Positions 11,562 to 23,394 are shown, counted from the stretch's first letter. The stretch: DNA of 64,000 nucleotides from Tanypteryx hageni (GCA_028673005.1 CM054113.1:38320117-38384116); one strand, 5' to 3'. The notes: generated by a model from the sequence alone, not told the origin. A program made the numbers and translations.

Positions 11562-13304
11562 TTTTGAGTCTATGTTTGGTGGCAAGCCATTTAAGGTTTT
11601 TGTAGAGTTTCAGGAATCTAATGCAAAAATTGTCCATTTAGATCAAATAAAAATAGAGATAATTTTTTATTGTCATAATAAAAAACGGGAGAGAGTAGTC
11701 TTTGCAAAAAATGTATACAGGTAATTATTCTCTCCACCGGATGATCTGCTTTAAATGTCTTTCTTTCATTCCAAAACCTACGCCTATGAAGATCTTCAAG
11801 ATCATCGCGAACCGCCAATTAGAAAACCAGTTAGTGGAGAAAGCGTGAAACAAATACTATTGATATTGAGGCTAAGATTATATCTCGCGTGACATTCAAA
11901 ACATGTTAACCAGCACTAAAATACCACTATTCTTGCATTTGAGCAGAGAAAATGTAAAAAAATAGCCACAAAACACACAAACATTTTAATTTTTCCGACT
12001 GTTGCTAATATGTGTTGAACATATTAATACTAGCGTTGATAGTTTTCAGGCATTAGAAAATAGATTCTATCCTGTACAGTGAAGGCAGAAAAACCCTGGA
12101 TGACAAGGATAAAGTTTGGGATTGGATACTAGATCAATATTTGAAATAAAAAAATGTATTTAGTTGACTGTATTGCTAAAAGAAATATCTCGTTCAACAA
12201 TGTAATACCAAGTTATGAAGCTAGAACCCATTCCGTAAAAGTATTTCCCGAAAAAAATAAGGCCTACATAATTAATTGTGAAAAGTTAGGACAAGAAGAA
12301 TAAAAGAGAAGTTAGCAGGAATAACTATGCAATAATTTCTGTCAAAAACTTAATTTTAGTAGTGTGGTTTGAATGAAACTGATAAGCAACTTACAAAAAG
12401 GATTATAAAACGTTCTTTTACAGAATCAGTGCTCAATAAATCGCCACTGAAGACGGCTGCTTTGCTGCCGATGCACGCATATGATTTTCCCAACATTGTT
12501 GGCTATTGGAGCTATAGTACCAATTAGTTATTTTGTCAAAAATATAACAATTTATTGAAAGACAAAACTCTCGATTAACAACGTCGACGCAATTTTTTCT
12601 ACCTATCTTTCTTAATCAATTATAAGAGCTTAAAGTCTTTACTACGGCAAAACTAAGTCTTTACCAGGGAATTCTCAAATTCGTCTTATGACTGAAAAAT
12701 TCCAAGAACAAGCACTTAAAAAATACTTAGCTCAGGTTTCTTCTAACCCTGTTGTGGCTATTGGAGATAACTAAGACAAGCGCTTCTTCTAGAACTAAGT
12801 CTGACTAGTAATTATTTTATTAATTCTCAGATGAAATACAAACCAAGGAGTATTACCTTTGAAGTTTCCACTATTCTTCGAACAAATTTATTTTTAAAGG
12901 AGAATTTAGAGCCGTTGCAAACACCTTTTTCGGAATAAAAGCATCTCAACTTCAGCTTTTCATCGACTAATCCCTAATCAATTTAACTTCCTTAAAGGAC
13001 AGCTCGAAGACGAGTCTTGTGAACCGGTGTTGTCACATTACAGCCCCTGTCAACTCCTTTGCCTAAAAAAACGGCCAGGTCAGACATAAACGTGTATAGA
13101 AAACAAGGATTATTTTTATCCCTTTGATCCATCGAAAACTTTAATATTCAGAGCACTCAATGTTTCCATTGTCAAAAACTTCCAGTCGATACATTCCTCG
13201 TTATCCGTATCATTGGGGTCGTAATTGTTATGGCAACGTCTCAGCGAGTGTGTGACCTCCCTTTCTTTCGCAACAAAAGGCCCTCTATAAACACGCATGT
13301 CGCA
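11562..13304. other. AT-rich non-coding sequence with one diverged repeat copy
   Basis: There is no supported gene. The segment at about 12421-12510 resembles 15111-15200. Both share AAGACGGCTG followed by an ACGCATAT/ACACATAT block and TTTTCCC-AACG, consistent with two old copies of an unidentified dispersed repeat. Confidence 0.45.
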
Positions 13305-14340
13305 TAAAAAATGAGGGGATTTAAAAGGATACGGCGGAGTGTGTTAGGGACACACAAGGGACGGGAGGGTGCGCGAGCGAGAGAGGGGAGGGTCGGAGGA
13401 GGAGGGAGGGAGAGAGGGGAAGTTCCATTGTGCGCGCGGCGTGCGAGGGATGGAAGGGCGGAGGACGGTTGCATACCACATGTTCGATACCGGCGTCGGA
13501 ACACTCCCTCGATATCGCACCCTCCCTCGACCCTTCTCTCTCTCCCTCTACTCTCTCCCTCTCCCCACCCCGTCCCGACCGCCACTCCTATCCGACCATT
13601 GTGTCCGACACAACCCCCTTCTCTCCCGTCCCGCGAGGCGGCGCTCTGTGCGAATGGAACAGATGTTGCAACGACACGGTAGTCACTCGACCTCTCATCT
13701 ACCGCTGAACTCTGTCCCTCTTTCTCTCTTTTCCTTCTCCACTCAGCTCAATCTCTCCCTAGCATGTTTTATACCTTATTTTATCTTCTTTCCGCTTCTC
13801 TTCCGCTTCCTCCTTTTCTCTCTTCCTTATCTTTATTTTTTCAACCTTTTTGGGACATCTATTCATTCCTCTTGTAAACTATCCTCTAACCCCTTTCCTT
13901 CTCCCTTTTTCTATTTTCTTATCTCACTATCCCTGACCTATTTTTCTCTGTATTCTTCTCTATTCTCACACACCAAAAAATTCCTTTCCTGCATTCCTAC
14001 CTGCATCTCTCTTCCTAAGTCAATTTCTTCTCTTACCTTGTTTTCAACATTCCACCTCTATGTTACCACCTCTTCTCTCCATTTCTCCCCCCTATCCCTT
14101 TTAGTAAATTCCACACACTATCTCAATTCTCACCATCTACTTTTCCTCCCTCTTCTACCCTATTCCTTTCTCTCCCTTCCCTCATTCCACCTCCCTCTTT
14201 ACTCCATAATACTCCCTCCTCACGCCCTAAATTACTATCAGTGCTTCCGAGAGTGCCACTCGCCTCAAACTCCTTCTTCTACTCCCTCTTCCTCCCTCAT
14301 CTCCCCTCCCCTTCGTCATCTCCCCAATAACCTCATCTAG
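13305..14340. repeat. Purine-to-pyrimidine switching island
   Basis: The plus strand is purine-rich at about 13310-13460, followed by a short CpG-rich patch, then pyrimidine-rich for about 800 bp (13500-14340). The pyrimidine part gives the longest open frame of the window (13369-14340, 323 codons). Its product is almost only Ser, Leu, Pro, Phe, Thr and Tyr with no domain, so I regard it as a composition artefact. Homopyrimidine DNA lacks stops in several frames because TAA, TAG and TGA all need purines. Confidence 0.75.
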
Positions 14341-15379
14341 AGTGAAGATAATTGAAATGCCATGCTGGTGGATGCAAAGGGGGTTCTAATCTACATCTCA
14401 CGGCCGCACACGCCTCCCAAAATTTCCCTCTCCTCTCCATTCTCGCCGCATATTTCTCTCCCACTTCCCATTTCCGGAACGTCGATAAACTTATGCCGCC
14501 CGAAAGAATTAACCGGAAATCGGCAAATGCTCGCGACGACCGCCCAATTACAGTTTTTTTTCCAAAAGGGCTTGCCGCTCTGCGGGATTTAGTCATCGCA
14601 TCATCACAGTTTTATATGCAAATTCAATAATGCTATTTTATTTGTTGTTGATATAATTATATTTATCTCTAAAACAGAGTTTAAAAAGTCAGCACCAATG
14701 ATAGGTTAGTTGATGTAGTGTTTAGGGCGCATCGACATGACATTAACGCCTGTGACGATACTAAGTCGCATGATTATTGCAGTATTTAACCCACGCTCTT
14801 CTGATAATTATTGTCTACTTTATGCTTTTGACCAAAATAAAAATTATAACTTGCAGCACCTACGTGCATCTGGACTATATTGAACGGAGTTAAAAATTTT
14901 ACCACTCAACCAATCAATGATTTCCTTAAGCTCATTTTAATTTAAAAGATGAATAATTTAACAAAGACTAAAAGGCTAAATACAATCAATAGAGATGGTT
15001 ACATCAATAACCATAAATCCGTTTGAAAAACCAGTTCTATATTTCAACTACGAAGTGGCAATTCGCCAACCGCTGATTCTAGAGAAGCAAATCACATTTA
15101 AGCAATTTTACAAGGATCAGCGATCGTTGAATTATCTCTAAAGACGGCTGACTTGTGGCCTAAATACACATATATTTTTCCCTAACGTTTAATGAAAATT
15201 GGAATTATCAAGTATACTTTAATGAAATGCTTATTGCTTATAAAAATTAAAAGATTTATTTCGCTACTTCTTCAATCGTGTCGTTCGATGATGGTTTGAA
15301 AGATATGATGGTTGTGCGAGCAGCAAATATTTCGGTAACCCTTCAATAAAAAGGGCGTCTAAGTGTAGCGTGCGTCTCT
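14341..15379. other. Non-coding spacer
   Basis: The first 250 bp (to about 14600) are CpG-containing and of normal complexity, and include ATGCAAAT (octamer-type) near 14616. The rest is AT-rich. A second copy of the unidentified repeat seen near 12.4 kb lies at 15111-15200. No gene is supported. Confidence 0.45.
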
Positions 15380-15650
15380 TATCCGATTCACTTCTAAAAC
15401 TTTCCACGACCCCTCCACGTCCAACCTTTTAAAAACCCTATTCCAACCTCGTTCCTATTCCATTCAATCCCTTCAAACTCCTAATCCTAACAACCTCTCA
15501 TCTCTTCCACCTCCCATTTAAAGCCCCTCTCAATAGCTCTTCAAACTCTTTCCAACACCATCCTCACTGCAAATAATCCCAACTCCAAATCTTCCCACTC
15601 CTTTATTTTCTTCAATTGATAAACATCAGCCGCTCTTTTCCCTCCTTGGC
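15380..15650. repeat. Pyrimidine-rich tract
   Basis: The plus strand is C/T-rich with scattered A and little G. Short phrases such as CCAAC and TTCCA recur irregularly. No codon structure is visible. Confidence 0.6.
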
Positions 15651-16467
15651 AGGCATATGGATGTAGGTTCGCGCATTATGTCCACGGTGTCTATCAGATT
15701 CCCTAGTAACTAACATTTTTTGTGACAAGTGATTTTTCTCGTCTGATATAATCATCGCTTTCATTTTTCTCCATCAGGAAAATAAAACTCTCACCTAGGT
15801 ATTTTCAACCACAAATTGAGCATCGATAATAACAAAATTTATCTAAGTATGGATAACACACAAAAAATTATCATTTGACTACTAATTATTTTCTATAGAA
15901 AAGTAATTTCTAGTATATAATAGTTTTTGGCACTACATAATTTGATTAATATATTACAAGGACCATTTTTTGCTTACTTAAGTGATAAATATCATCTACT
16001 TAAATATTTGTTATTTTTTACGAGAAATGACACGATACCGCATTTTAAAAATTCATATTATAATCTCTCGAAGCTAGAATCTATCCTGAGTGAAGGAGTA
16101 TGGCGACGGTGTAAAATACACAAAAAAGTTAATTGTGGAAATGCGGATGTAGAGGCTCTCTAAAACCATAAACCTAGAAGATGGGAAGTTTGAACTTATT
16201 TTCTGCGAATATGAATGCGGAGAAAAAATATCCCTAGGATTTAATGAGCTGTTGGGCAAAATTTTCTACATTAGCTTTCTTTGAAATTATTTAATTTCGC
16301 TTATCTCCCAATTTGAAATTGTTCGCAATTTAATTTGAAAAGATTACATCTTCCGTTTTGTCCTATCATCGAATTAAAAGAAACGAGTAATAATTTTATA
16401 CTTCACTGAAAAAAAGACCAATGAAAAAATTACTTATAAAATGATGGCCCATAAGAACAGTGGTATC
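15651..16467. other. AT-rich non-coding sequence
   Basis: I see no supported feature. Confidence 0.5.
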
Positions 16468-16526
16468 TGGCCTTGGTAGAGGGATAGTTAGCGTGCCAAG
16501 TCATGAGTTCGAATCCTGTCAAGGGC
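16468..16526 (+). repeat. tRNA-like module (SINE head or tRNA pseudogene)
   Basis: An A-box-like start (TGGTAGAGGGATAGTTAGCG, 16474-16493) is followed by a near-consensus B box GAGTTCGAATCC (16505-16516). Complementary ends GCCTTG and CAAGGGC flank it. The spacing is slightly short and the arms are imperfect, so it is unlikely to be a functional tRNA gene. It is more likely the head of a tRNA-derived SINE or a tRNA pseudogene. No obvious poly-A or simple-repeat tail follows. Confidence 0.55.
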
Positions 16527-17884
16527 ATGATGGTATACAATTAAAGTGTTATAGTTATGTTTATGAGCTAGTTAAAAATAATCAGTCTTTTGATCTTTGG
16601 AAAGATACGCATATTTTTATCATTTAAACAATTATGTCGCTAAAATTTGAGTAATTTATTTCTTATAATTTAATATCTGATTTCAATTCAATTTTAACCA
16701 ATCCTGAGCATACATATGAAATATTTTAACTTTCACCTTCCAAAATTAAAATTCGTTTCTTCCAGAAAATCATTTAAAAAATCCATTATAAGTTTGCCGT
16801 CACTTAACCCCATGACGGATGGCAGGAGATGATGCGGGCGTGTAGGAAAAATTATAATTGCCTATCTGAAGATTGGAACCAGCTTCGTAAGTAACTGAGT
16901 AGAGCGTGTAAATTAACTCACTAAAATGGAGGAGGAAAGTTGTGCGCTCCTCGAAATAAATTCCGATGGAAGGACAATCCAAAATGTGATCTGAATTTTA
17001 AGGCCAACGAGGTCGTGGAAAAATCGGCCACTGAGTGAAATCAATTATACTCTTCTGGAACAGATTTTCAGTTAAAGAAGGTTCGGTAATCTGTTTTAAA
17101 TATTCGTTTGCCAAGAGAGTTCATATTATATGTTAAACGTAAATGATTTGCGTATTATCTGGCCATAAAACATACTCATATACACAACTCATACTAAAGG
17201 AAATGATTCACAATGTTTATCAAGATTGCATTAACTCAAGGCTAGAATATTTGTGCTTCAGCCCTTAAGAGTCAAACAACCCAATTTTGATTTAACTGTA
17301 TTACCCTGATATTATTCAATTTATTTTCCTGGGTATAAATACAGAAAACTTTCTTAATCAAGTACATACGTTAACGATCTCACATTATGTTAAGTAATTT
17401 AGGACTTGAAGATAAAGATTATCTTAGCTCATGAAATGCATTATATCAGAAAAAGTTAACATGGTCATTCGTGATGCTGCATGGTACATGATTTCTATTC
17501 AGTAGTACTGTAAAACAAAATGTTATGAATTATGATTAGAATTTTTCATTTTAAGATCAATGATGCCCGAAGCATGTTTCGTTTGGCGTTGGAAGAGAAA
17601 ATAAAATACACAAAATCACGCACTGACGGGTGTATTTTGTCATGCAATAAAAAAATAGGTCAAGACATGCTTGCGTATAAACTAGCATCTTAATTTGTGT
17701 AAGAGATAATTATATAAAAGCGGTCCTAATGGCATTTATGTATTAGAGATTTGTAAAAATCTTAATATTTCGCTGCCGCGCTAGTTTTCCCTCCACGCGC
17801 CTTAAAATCCCACATCCATTTCCCGCCGCAACATCGGAAGGATGTTTGGCCTCGTTCAACTCCGAGCTTGGCTCGTTTCGTTTC
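16527..17884. other. AT-rich non-coding sequence
   Basis: I see no supported gene. CpG content rises from about 17770 towards the island that follows. Confidence 0.5.
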
Positions 17885-19200
17885 GTGCCATCAGGAGGAT
17901 TTTGAGAAGTGGCAGAGAATGCGAGGTGTAATCGGGACGCCTCGACGCGAAGGAGTTGGGAGGGAGAAAAGAAGAGGAATGGCCTGAGTAGAGAGTGGCA
18001 GTGGGGGAGGGGGAGGGTTTAAGGGGGCGCGCGGCGAGGAAGTGGGCGGTTGAGAAACGTCTTTAGCGGAAGGAAGGAATCTTTTGATGAAGGAGGCGCC
18101 GCGTGCGAGTCTAGGGAACCGCTGCGCAAGAGGCAGTGACTTTGGCCGTGAAATATGCACGCTTTCCGTGACAAGAGGAAAATACGCCCAAATCCCTGAG
18201 AAGAGCCCGTCGCGTAGTTTATGCATCGCCGTCTGGAAGATGTTGGGATGTTTGGGGGAAATGGAAAGAGGGAGAGGAGGGGGAGAAGAGGGAGGAGGGA
18301 GAGGGAGGAGGGAGAGGAGAGGTAGGGAGAGGTGAGGGAGAGGAAGGAGGGGGAGGAGGGAGAGGAGGGGGAGAGAGAGGAGGGGAGGGGAGGGAGGACG
18401 GGAGGAAGAAGGGAGGATGGGAGGAAGGAGGGAGAGGAGGAAGGAATAGTAGCGGGGGAGGGAGAAAGGAAGAATAGAGAGAGGAGACGGGGAGTTGAGG
18501 AAAAGATGTGACTGAGGTGAGGTCGAGAGGGTGCAGAGGAGGGAGGGGGAGGGAATTGGAGGGAGTGAGAGCGGGGGGAGGGAGAATGAGGGGGTGGGAC
18601 ATGAAAAGCGTCCCACTTACTCTCCGCCGACGGCCCCTTGCCCTCCTCCTCTTCAAGCCCCCTCCTTTTCTTCCCCTCCCTCTCTCCGTCCTACTCTTCC
18701 CGACGAACTTCCTTCCCACGCCGCGGAGCAGCGCCAAACGCTCTCATAAAATATAGACGCCATGTTTAAGAATGTATGGCGGCCTGGGTAGTCTTTACCA
18801 TGCGGTTATAATGTTGACATAATAGCGTCGGGGAATGACGGGAGAGGGAGAAAAGTGGGGGTTTTATTTGAAGGCCCAGTATTTTCCTTTTTTCATCCTT
18901 CGGAATTCTCATCTCCCGATTCTCTCCCTCCCTCTCTTTCAACTTTTTTGTTCTCAGGTCGGTGCCAGGACCTCTCTCAATGGACACATAGGGTGGTGGC
19001 GACTTATCAACGCCTCTTTTAACCGATGGCGTATGACCGAGCAACTAAATGCGTAATGAGGGTAATGGGAGAGGAGGAGGGATGAGAGGGGTAGAGATGG
19101 ATGGGAGGGGAGGAGATATGAGAGTTGGAAGGTGAGAGAGTAGGATTACGTATGAGAGATGACTGTAGAGTGGGATGGGGTTGGTTTGTGTCTGTCTCCT
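17885..19200. repeat. Large purine-rich island with pyrimidine switch
   Basis: A CpG-rich block of ordinary complexity (18070-18250) is flanked by purine tracts. One of these, 18250-18600, is an almost pure GGAGG/GGGAGA array and the strongest homopurine run in the window. It switches to pyrimidine-rich at 18620-18720, passes a non-repetitive patch, and is again pyrimidine-rich at 18890-18960 and purine-rich at 19055-19200. The long Pro/Ser/Leu frames on the minus strand here are compositional. Confidence 0.75.
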
Positions 19201-19885
19201 TGAAGGTCTGTTCGAGTGTGTTTGAGAAAGGATGCGTCCTGCTCCTTCACTTGGCAGCCGCGAAAGAAGAGGCCATTTCGTGCCTCGGAAAGACGAGGGC
19301 GGGAAATTTGCCCGCTTAATTGTTGCAAAAAGACGTCGCCAGGTCAGGAGACAAACAAGGTTCGGAGACGGAGGAAGAGAGAGAGAGAGGTTGTTTGCCG
19401 TCGCCCCTCTTCCGAGCGAATGTCGGTGGGTATCAAAACTCAAGTCAATGTGAGCGAGTGTGTCTGTGTATCTTTCAGCGAAACCGATTATTTAAAACAA
19501 AAAGAAATGAAACGGGTCGTTTGAACATTAATGTCCTCCGTATCTTCCTCACTGCTTCCTTTAAGGATTTCGAGATTTTCATTTTCATAAAAAACCATAC
19601 ATGGAAATATGATTTACCAGATAATGGGACCCTCATCTTATACCTAATATAACGATCAAAATGTATGATCTCTTATCGTAATAAATGAATGTTCTATTTT
19701 TCTCTGTTATTTTGAAAATGTACGTTCGATTTCAAGTAAGCGAGAGTTAGAGAAAGGGCTTAAATATTTAACAATTTTACAAATGACAAATTACCTCCAA
19801 TAATAGTGCAATGAAAATTCACCCCAAAAAAGTATGTTCCCTTTTCTAGTGGTTTATAACTTTATGCACATCTTCAAACCTACTT
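19201..19885. other. Non-coding spacer
   Basis: A CpG-containing block of normal complexity (about 19210-19350) passes into AT-rich sequence. Overlapping frames exist in it but none has a domain. Confidence 0.5.
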
Positions 19886-19889
19886 GGTT

Positions 19890-20012
19890 TAACGTGAAAG
19901 TAGAGCAGCAAACCAAACCAAAACGCCAAACCAAACCGCACATATTATTGAATTTACTGAACCGCGAACCGAACCAGAAGTTCATGCAAAAATGGTTCAG
20001 TTCGGTTCGAGA
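19890..20012. repeat. Left block of AACCGAACC-type repeats
   Basis: Irregular AACCAAACC and GAACCGAACC motifs are followed by their reverse complement (GGTTCAGTTCGGTTCG, 19992-20007), so part of the block can fold back on itself. A matching block lies at about 20490-20580 on the far side of the hAT transposase fragment. The two may be the degraded subterminal regions of one transposon. Confidence 0.5.
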
Positions 20013-20139
20013 ATTAAAGGAAATTACCCAAATCTGTTGAAAACTTAAATCAAGAGATGTGGGCAATACATACAACTCAAGTAATTGTGAAAAAGTTACG
20101 AAATTCCTCTATTTCGATTTACGTCAAAAGAGAAAATCT

Positions 20140-20412
20140 AAGTAAACCGATAATGGACAGTGAAACCAGATGGACTTCTAATTTTATGAAGCTAAAACGC
20201 TTGCTAGAGAGGCAAAGTCATTATGTGTAAATTTTACAGTATTTATTACAGAGCTGCACTTATCGGACAGTAATTGGTTCAAAATTGATATTGATGTGAA
20301 GATATTGGAACCCGTGAACTTAGCATACAAAGTATTACAGTCCGGATTACAATTTATTCATGTCATTGCAAGTGAATTATTTATATTTTTACTGCATAGA
20401 AAAGGTTATTAA
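20140..20412 (+). pseudogene. hAT transposase fragment, frameshifted
   Basis: Translation from 20153 gives MDSETRWTSNFMKLKRLLE, which resembles the hAT transposase segment of the form D-x-x-T-R-W-x-S-x-x-x-M-L-x-R-L-L-E. A stop follows at 20228. The homology resumes in another frame from 20239 with ELHLSDSNWFKIDIDVKILE, then PVNLAYKVLQS, matching the next part of the hAT catalytic region (L-S-x-x-x-W-x-x-I-x-x-x-x-x-x-L-x-P). A stop follows at 20410. The C-terminal dimerisation domain and the zinc-finger N terminus are not visible. It is inactive. Flanking GAACCGAACC blocks suggest where its ends once were. Confidence 0.7.
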
Positions 20413-20489
20413 ATTTGTATTTCCATTAGCACAAAGATGAGGAAGTAAATAATATATTTTTATTAAACCGAAAAATTGTCAAAACAACT

Positions 20490-20580
20490 CTGAAACGAAC
20501 CATGAACTGAACCATTTTTAAAATCGCGAACCGAGCCACGAACCAGACCACTCCAAAATCTGGAATGGTTTTACTGATCT
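20490..20580. repeat. Right block of AACCGAACC-type repeats
   Basis: GAACGAACC-like motifs (GAAACGAACC, GAACTGAACC, GCGAACCGAGCC) lie to the right of the hAT fragment and mirror the block at 19890-20012. They may be subterminal repeats of the same element. Confidence 0.45.
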
Positions 20581-20607
20581 ATGTGTAAGCAATATATGTA
20601 GAAGTAG

Positions 20608-20826
20608 AAATGAAAAACTGCCCCTCCAATAGCCATGAAAAAATCGGACAAACCAGATACGAATTTCAGATACAAAGCAGTTGTCATCAGTGGTGATTTA
20701 CTGAGAGTAAGCTTCTTCATTTAGAATCTACTACCAGTTAACCTCCACCTATAACCACTGCTTTGTAGCCAAACTATTTTTCTCATTTTTTATGGCTTAC
20801 GGAGGGACATAGTTTTTCAATTTGCT
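20608..20826. mobile_element. MITE-like inverted-repeat element
   Basis: Two arms of about 90 bp (20608-20700 and 20735-20826) are imperfect reverse complements. Both begin TGAAAAACT, continue through a CCCTCC block and AGCCAT, then AAAGCAG and a GTGG block. There is a short centre. Length and architecture fit a small inverted-repeat MITE. I could not define a target duplication. A related fragment (GATGCAAAGCAGCAGTCAGC) occurs near 57588. Confidence 0.6.
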
Positions 20827-22153
20827 CTCAGTAATAAAGCAATCTTTATAAGTATCTATTAGAGAAGTAATGTATCCAAGGGTTTTTATTACAAATTAAA
20901 TTTTCATCCACCATGATCGATTATGCTCAAGCCTTCAACAAAGGGATCACAAAATTCTACTTAACGTGCTTTACTTACTTTATGGATGGAAACTCAAAGC
21001 AAAAAATACTGAATTTGCGAAAAGGAGGATCATTTACAGACAGCTTACTTATGCGCCGAATAAAAATACTGGTCAAGATTAATGTGTTCTAATTCAATAA
21101 CTTTTGTTTAAAAATTCACCATAGAGCCTTTTTTCATGCCATTTTCTTCCACTTTTCACCGACTTATACCAAAAATCGCCAACCTGCGTCATAACACAAT
21201 CACTAGCATATACCGTGAGGTAACTGTTTACACTTCCATCCGGTAAACCACACACCAATCTACCAACATTGACCGAACGACGTAGGAATATCGTTTTCAG
21301 TGGATAAAAGAAAAATTTTAGCATTCTTGTTTAAGCGGCACAGAAAATAAACAAATTTGATTAACGAGTATGATTTTGGTGAATGGAAATTGGGTGACAC
21401 CAAATATTATCATCAACTTCAACGGGATAAGAAATAATATGCTTCGTTAAAGTGATCTGTAAAAGGAAAATTTATCAGAAAATATAATTAGCTAAAAACC
21501 CCAATTAGGTTTCTTAACTCTACTAATTTTAAATCAGTCTTCGAATTAATTATAATCGCTCAAATCTAGAAAAATTCAAGGTACCTGCGTATGGGACCCA
21601 TACGAAGGACTCAAATCCGTCCCACTCTTTAAGTAGAGGTTCTGATTTTCCTGCCAGCTGCGACGACGGAATTTTTATTTCTCGATTATATTTTCCACTA
21701 ATACACTAAAGAGAGACATAAATTACAAGAAGAAAATCATTCAAATAAAAACATTAGCTAATTCTCTGTCTGTCTTGACATCTTTTAGATGTTCACGTAT
21801 TTAATCCTCACATTTCTGTGACACAGGTTATTGAAAAATACTTATATAGTGTGCTTTAAATTTATTAAACGTTACATACGTCCAATTTTACAGTATTATA
21901 ATTCTAATACCCCACAGATGATAACATTTTAAAAAAACATGGGAAGAATAATGTACTCGCGCACAGTTTGCACCCCATTTGAGGAAAAGTATTGGAAAAG
22001 AAAGTGCGACCAAAATATGCGGCATTCATACCCATTTTCTTGACTAAACATTTTTTCTGCCGCATAATTTTTTGGAAGCATTCTAGACGATCACCAGTGG
22101 AACAAAACACCGGGCCATCGCATTACTCTACACGAAACGTGCATACAACTAAC
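20827..22153. other. AT-rich non-coding sequence
   Basis: No gene is confidently supported. A minus-strand open frame (21094-21324, 76 codons) has a balanced amino-acid mix (for example GRLVCGLPDGSVNSYLTVYA), unlike the low-complexity frames elsewhere. I recognise no family. A 17-nt near-palindrome CGTATGGGACCCATACG sits at 21588-21604. Confidence 0.45.
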
Positions 22154-22288
22154 AGGTGCGGCAGAAAGAACTCCCCGACACACACTCCTCACTACTGTAC
22201 CCCCACGCCACACGGTTGCGAAAGGCACGCTGCGTCCCCACCCCTAGCTAAGCCCCTCCCAAATCGGGGAGTTCTTTCTGCCGCACCT
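22154..22288. mobile_element. MITE with perfect 25-bp terminal inverted repeats
   Basis: The 135-bp element begins AGGTGCGGCAGAAAGAACTC (22154). Positions 22154-22178 are the exact reverse complement of 22264-22288. The centre is C-rich and non-coding. Perfect inverted repeats in a non-coding unit this short indicate a young MITE. The flanks do not show a clear target duplication, so the superfamily is undetermined. Confidence 0.85.
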
Positions 22289-22419
22289 TTATATCTAAAA
22301 CTATCGAGCTGCAGTTCGTAAGATGAAGTGTCAAGGAGAGAAACGAGTGAAAGGGAAGAGATTACCGGCAAAAGAAAGCGAAACGAAATAAACCCTCCGC
22401 CAAAGAGATCCGGGATAAT

Positions 22420-22851
22420 AGGTTCTACGACAATTGGTCGCGGGCAATTCGTCGCGTGTCAAATTCGTCTCATGTAAAATTCGTAGCAAGACAAACTCGT
22501 CGCAAGGCAAATTCGTCGCATGGCAAATTTTTCGCAAATTCAGGAACCGTTGAGGAAAAAGGAAGTGTTTTTCTTTTTTTTCTATGAAAAAGCATTCAAG
22601 TTTATGTTATGCATCCATTATGTTAGAATTTTGAATAAAATTTTGAAAGATTTTTTCCAAGAATAATTCTACTTCTCATAAAGTAACACGTAAAACGAAT
22701 TTTTCTAGCGACGAATTTACCATGCGACGAAATTGCCATGTGACGAATATGACTTGCGATGAATTTGTCTTGCCACAAATTTGTCCTGCGAGGAATTTAT
22801 CTTGCGACGAATAGCCGCGCGACGAATTGCCCGCGGCGAATTAGCGGTACA
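22420..22851. mobile_element. Foldback element with opposing arrays of short repeats
   Basis: The left part (22420-22540) holds five or six tandem units of about 16 bp around ATTCGTCGC. The right part (22700-22851) holds eight or nine units in the opposite sense around GCGACGAAT. The outer ends pair through CGCGGGCAATTCGTCGCG, and an AT-rich centre separates the arms. Ten-base flanks 22410-22419 (CCGGGATAAT) and 22852-22861 (CCGGAATAAT) differ at one position and fit a target duplication. Long modular inverted termini and a 9-11 bp duplication suggest a Mutator-like or Foldback-type non-autonomous transposon. The class is inference. There is no coding capacity. Confidence 0.75.
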
Positions 22852-22861
22852 CCGGAATAAT

Positions 22862-23394
22862 GAGTGGAAAGAGCGACTACGCGCCGATTCTCATCCAGCG
22901 GATCGAAAATATGTCGAACGGTAGTCATCAGTTACGGAATCGCATGCGAACACGGAGAAATGAGGAACGGATAGTTGTTAAGATAAGGAATTTTACGACG
23001 CAATTGGAGTATCGATTAGGTAACGATTGGATAGATGTGTTCCGCGAATAGAAGTAGGGCAATAAAACCGAACGAGGAGAGTTAGGAGATGGAATCTATA
23101 CACGGCCAAAAACACCTCTTTCACACAAGTATGCATGCATAAATGTGCTTTATGCACACTCTTGTAGCGATTAAATGATTAGATTAAAGGTGGATTGAGG
23201 TAAAGAAGGTCTTGGTGAACAGAAATTAAAAAATCGGCGATGTTATCTAGTTCGCACCAAAAATAATAAATCATGTAGGTAGCTGATGTATCTATAAATA
23301 CGTATGTAAGCATAAATTTGTGTGAATATAATATATAGTATGTTTATGTGCATATGTATGTATATAAATATCCATGTGAATAGAGTATATATAC
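22862..23394. other. Non-coding spacer
   Basis: A short stretch near 22862-23050 is of normal complexity with no recognisable product. It is followed by TA/TG-rich sequence (23280-23400) with loose ATGTATAT repeats. Confidence 0.5.

Noticed and set aside
13369..14340. 323-codon open frame, the longest in the window
   Set aside because: It is almost only Ser, Leu, Pro, Phe, Thr and Tyr and follows a pyrimidine tract. Homopyrimidine DNA lacks stops in several frames, and no domain or codon bias is visible.
22432..22840. CRISPR-like array of short repeats
   Set aside because: Units are nearly contiguous and diverged, and are arranged head-to-head around a centre. There are no unique spacers, and the sequence is eukaryotic.
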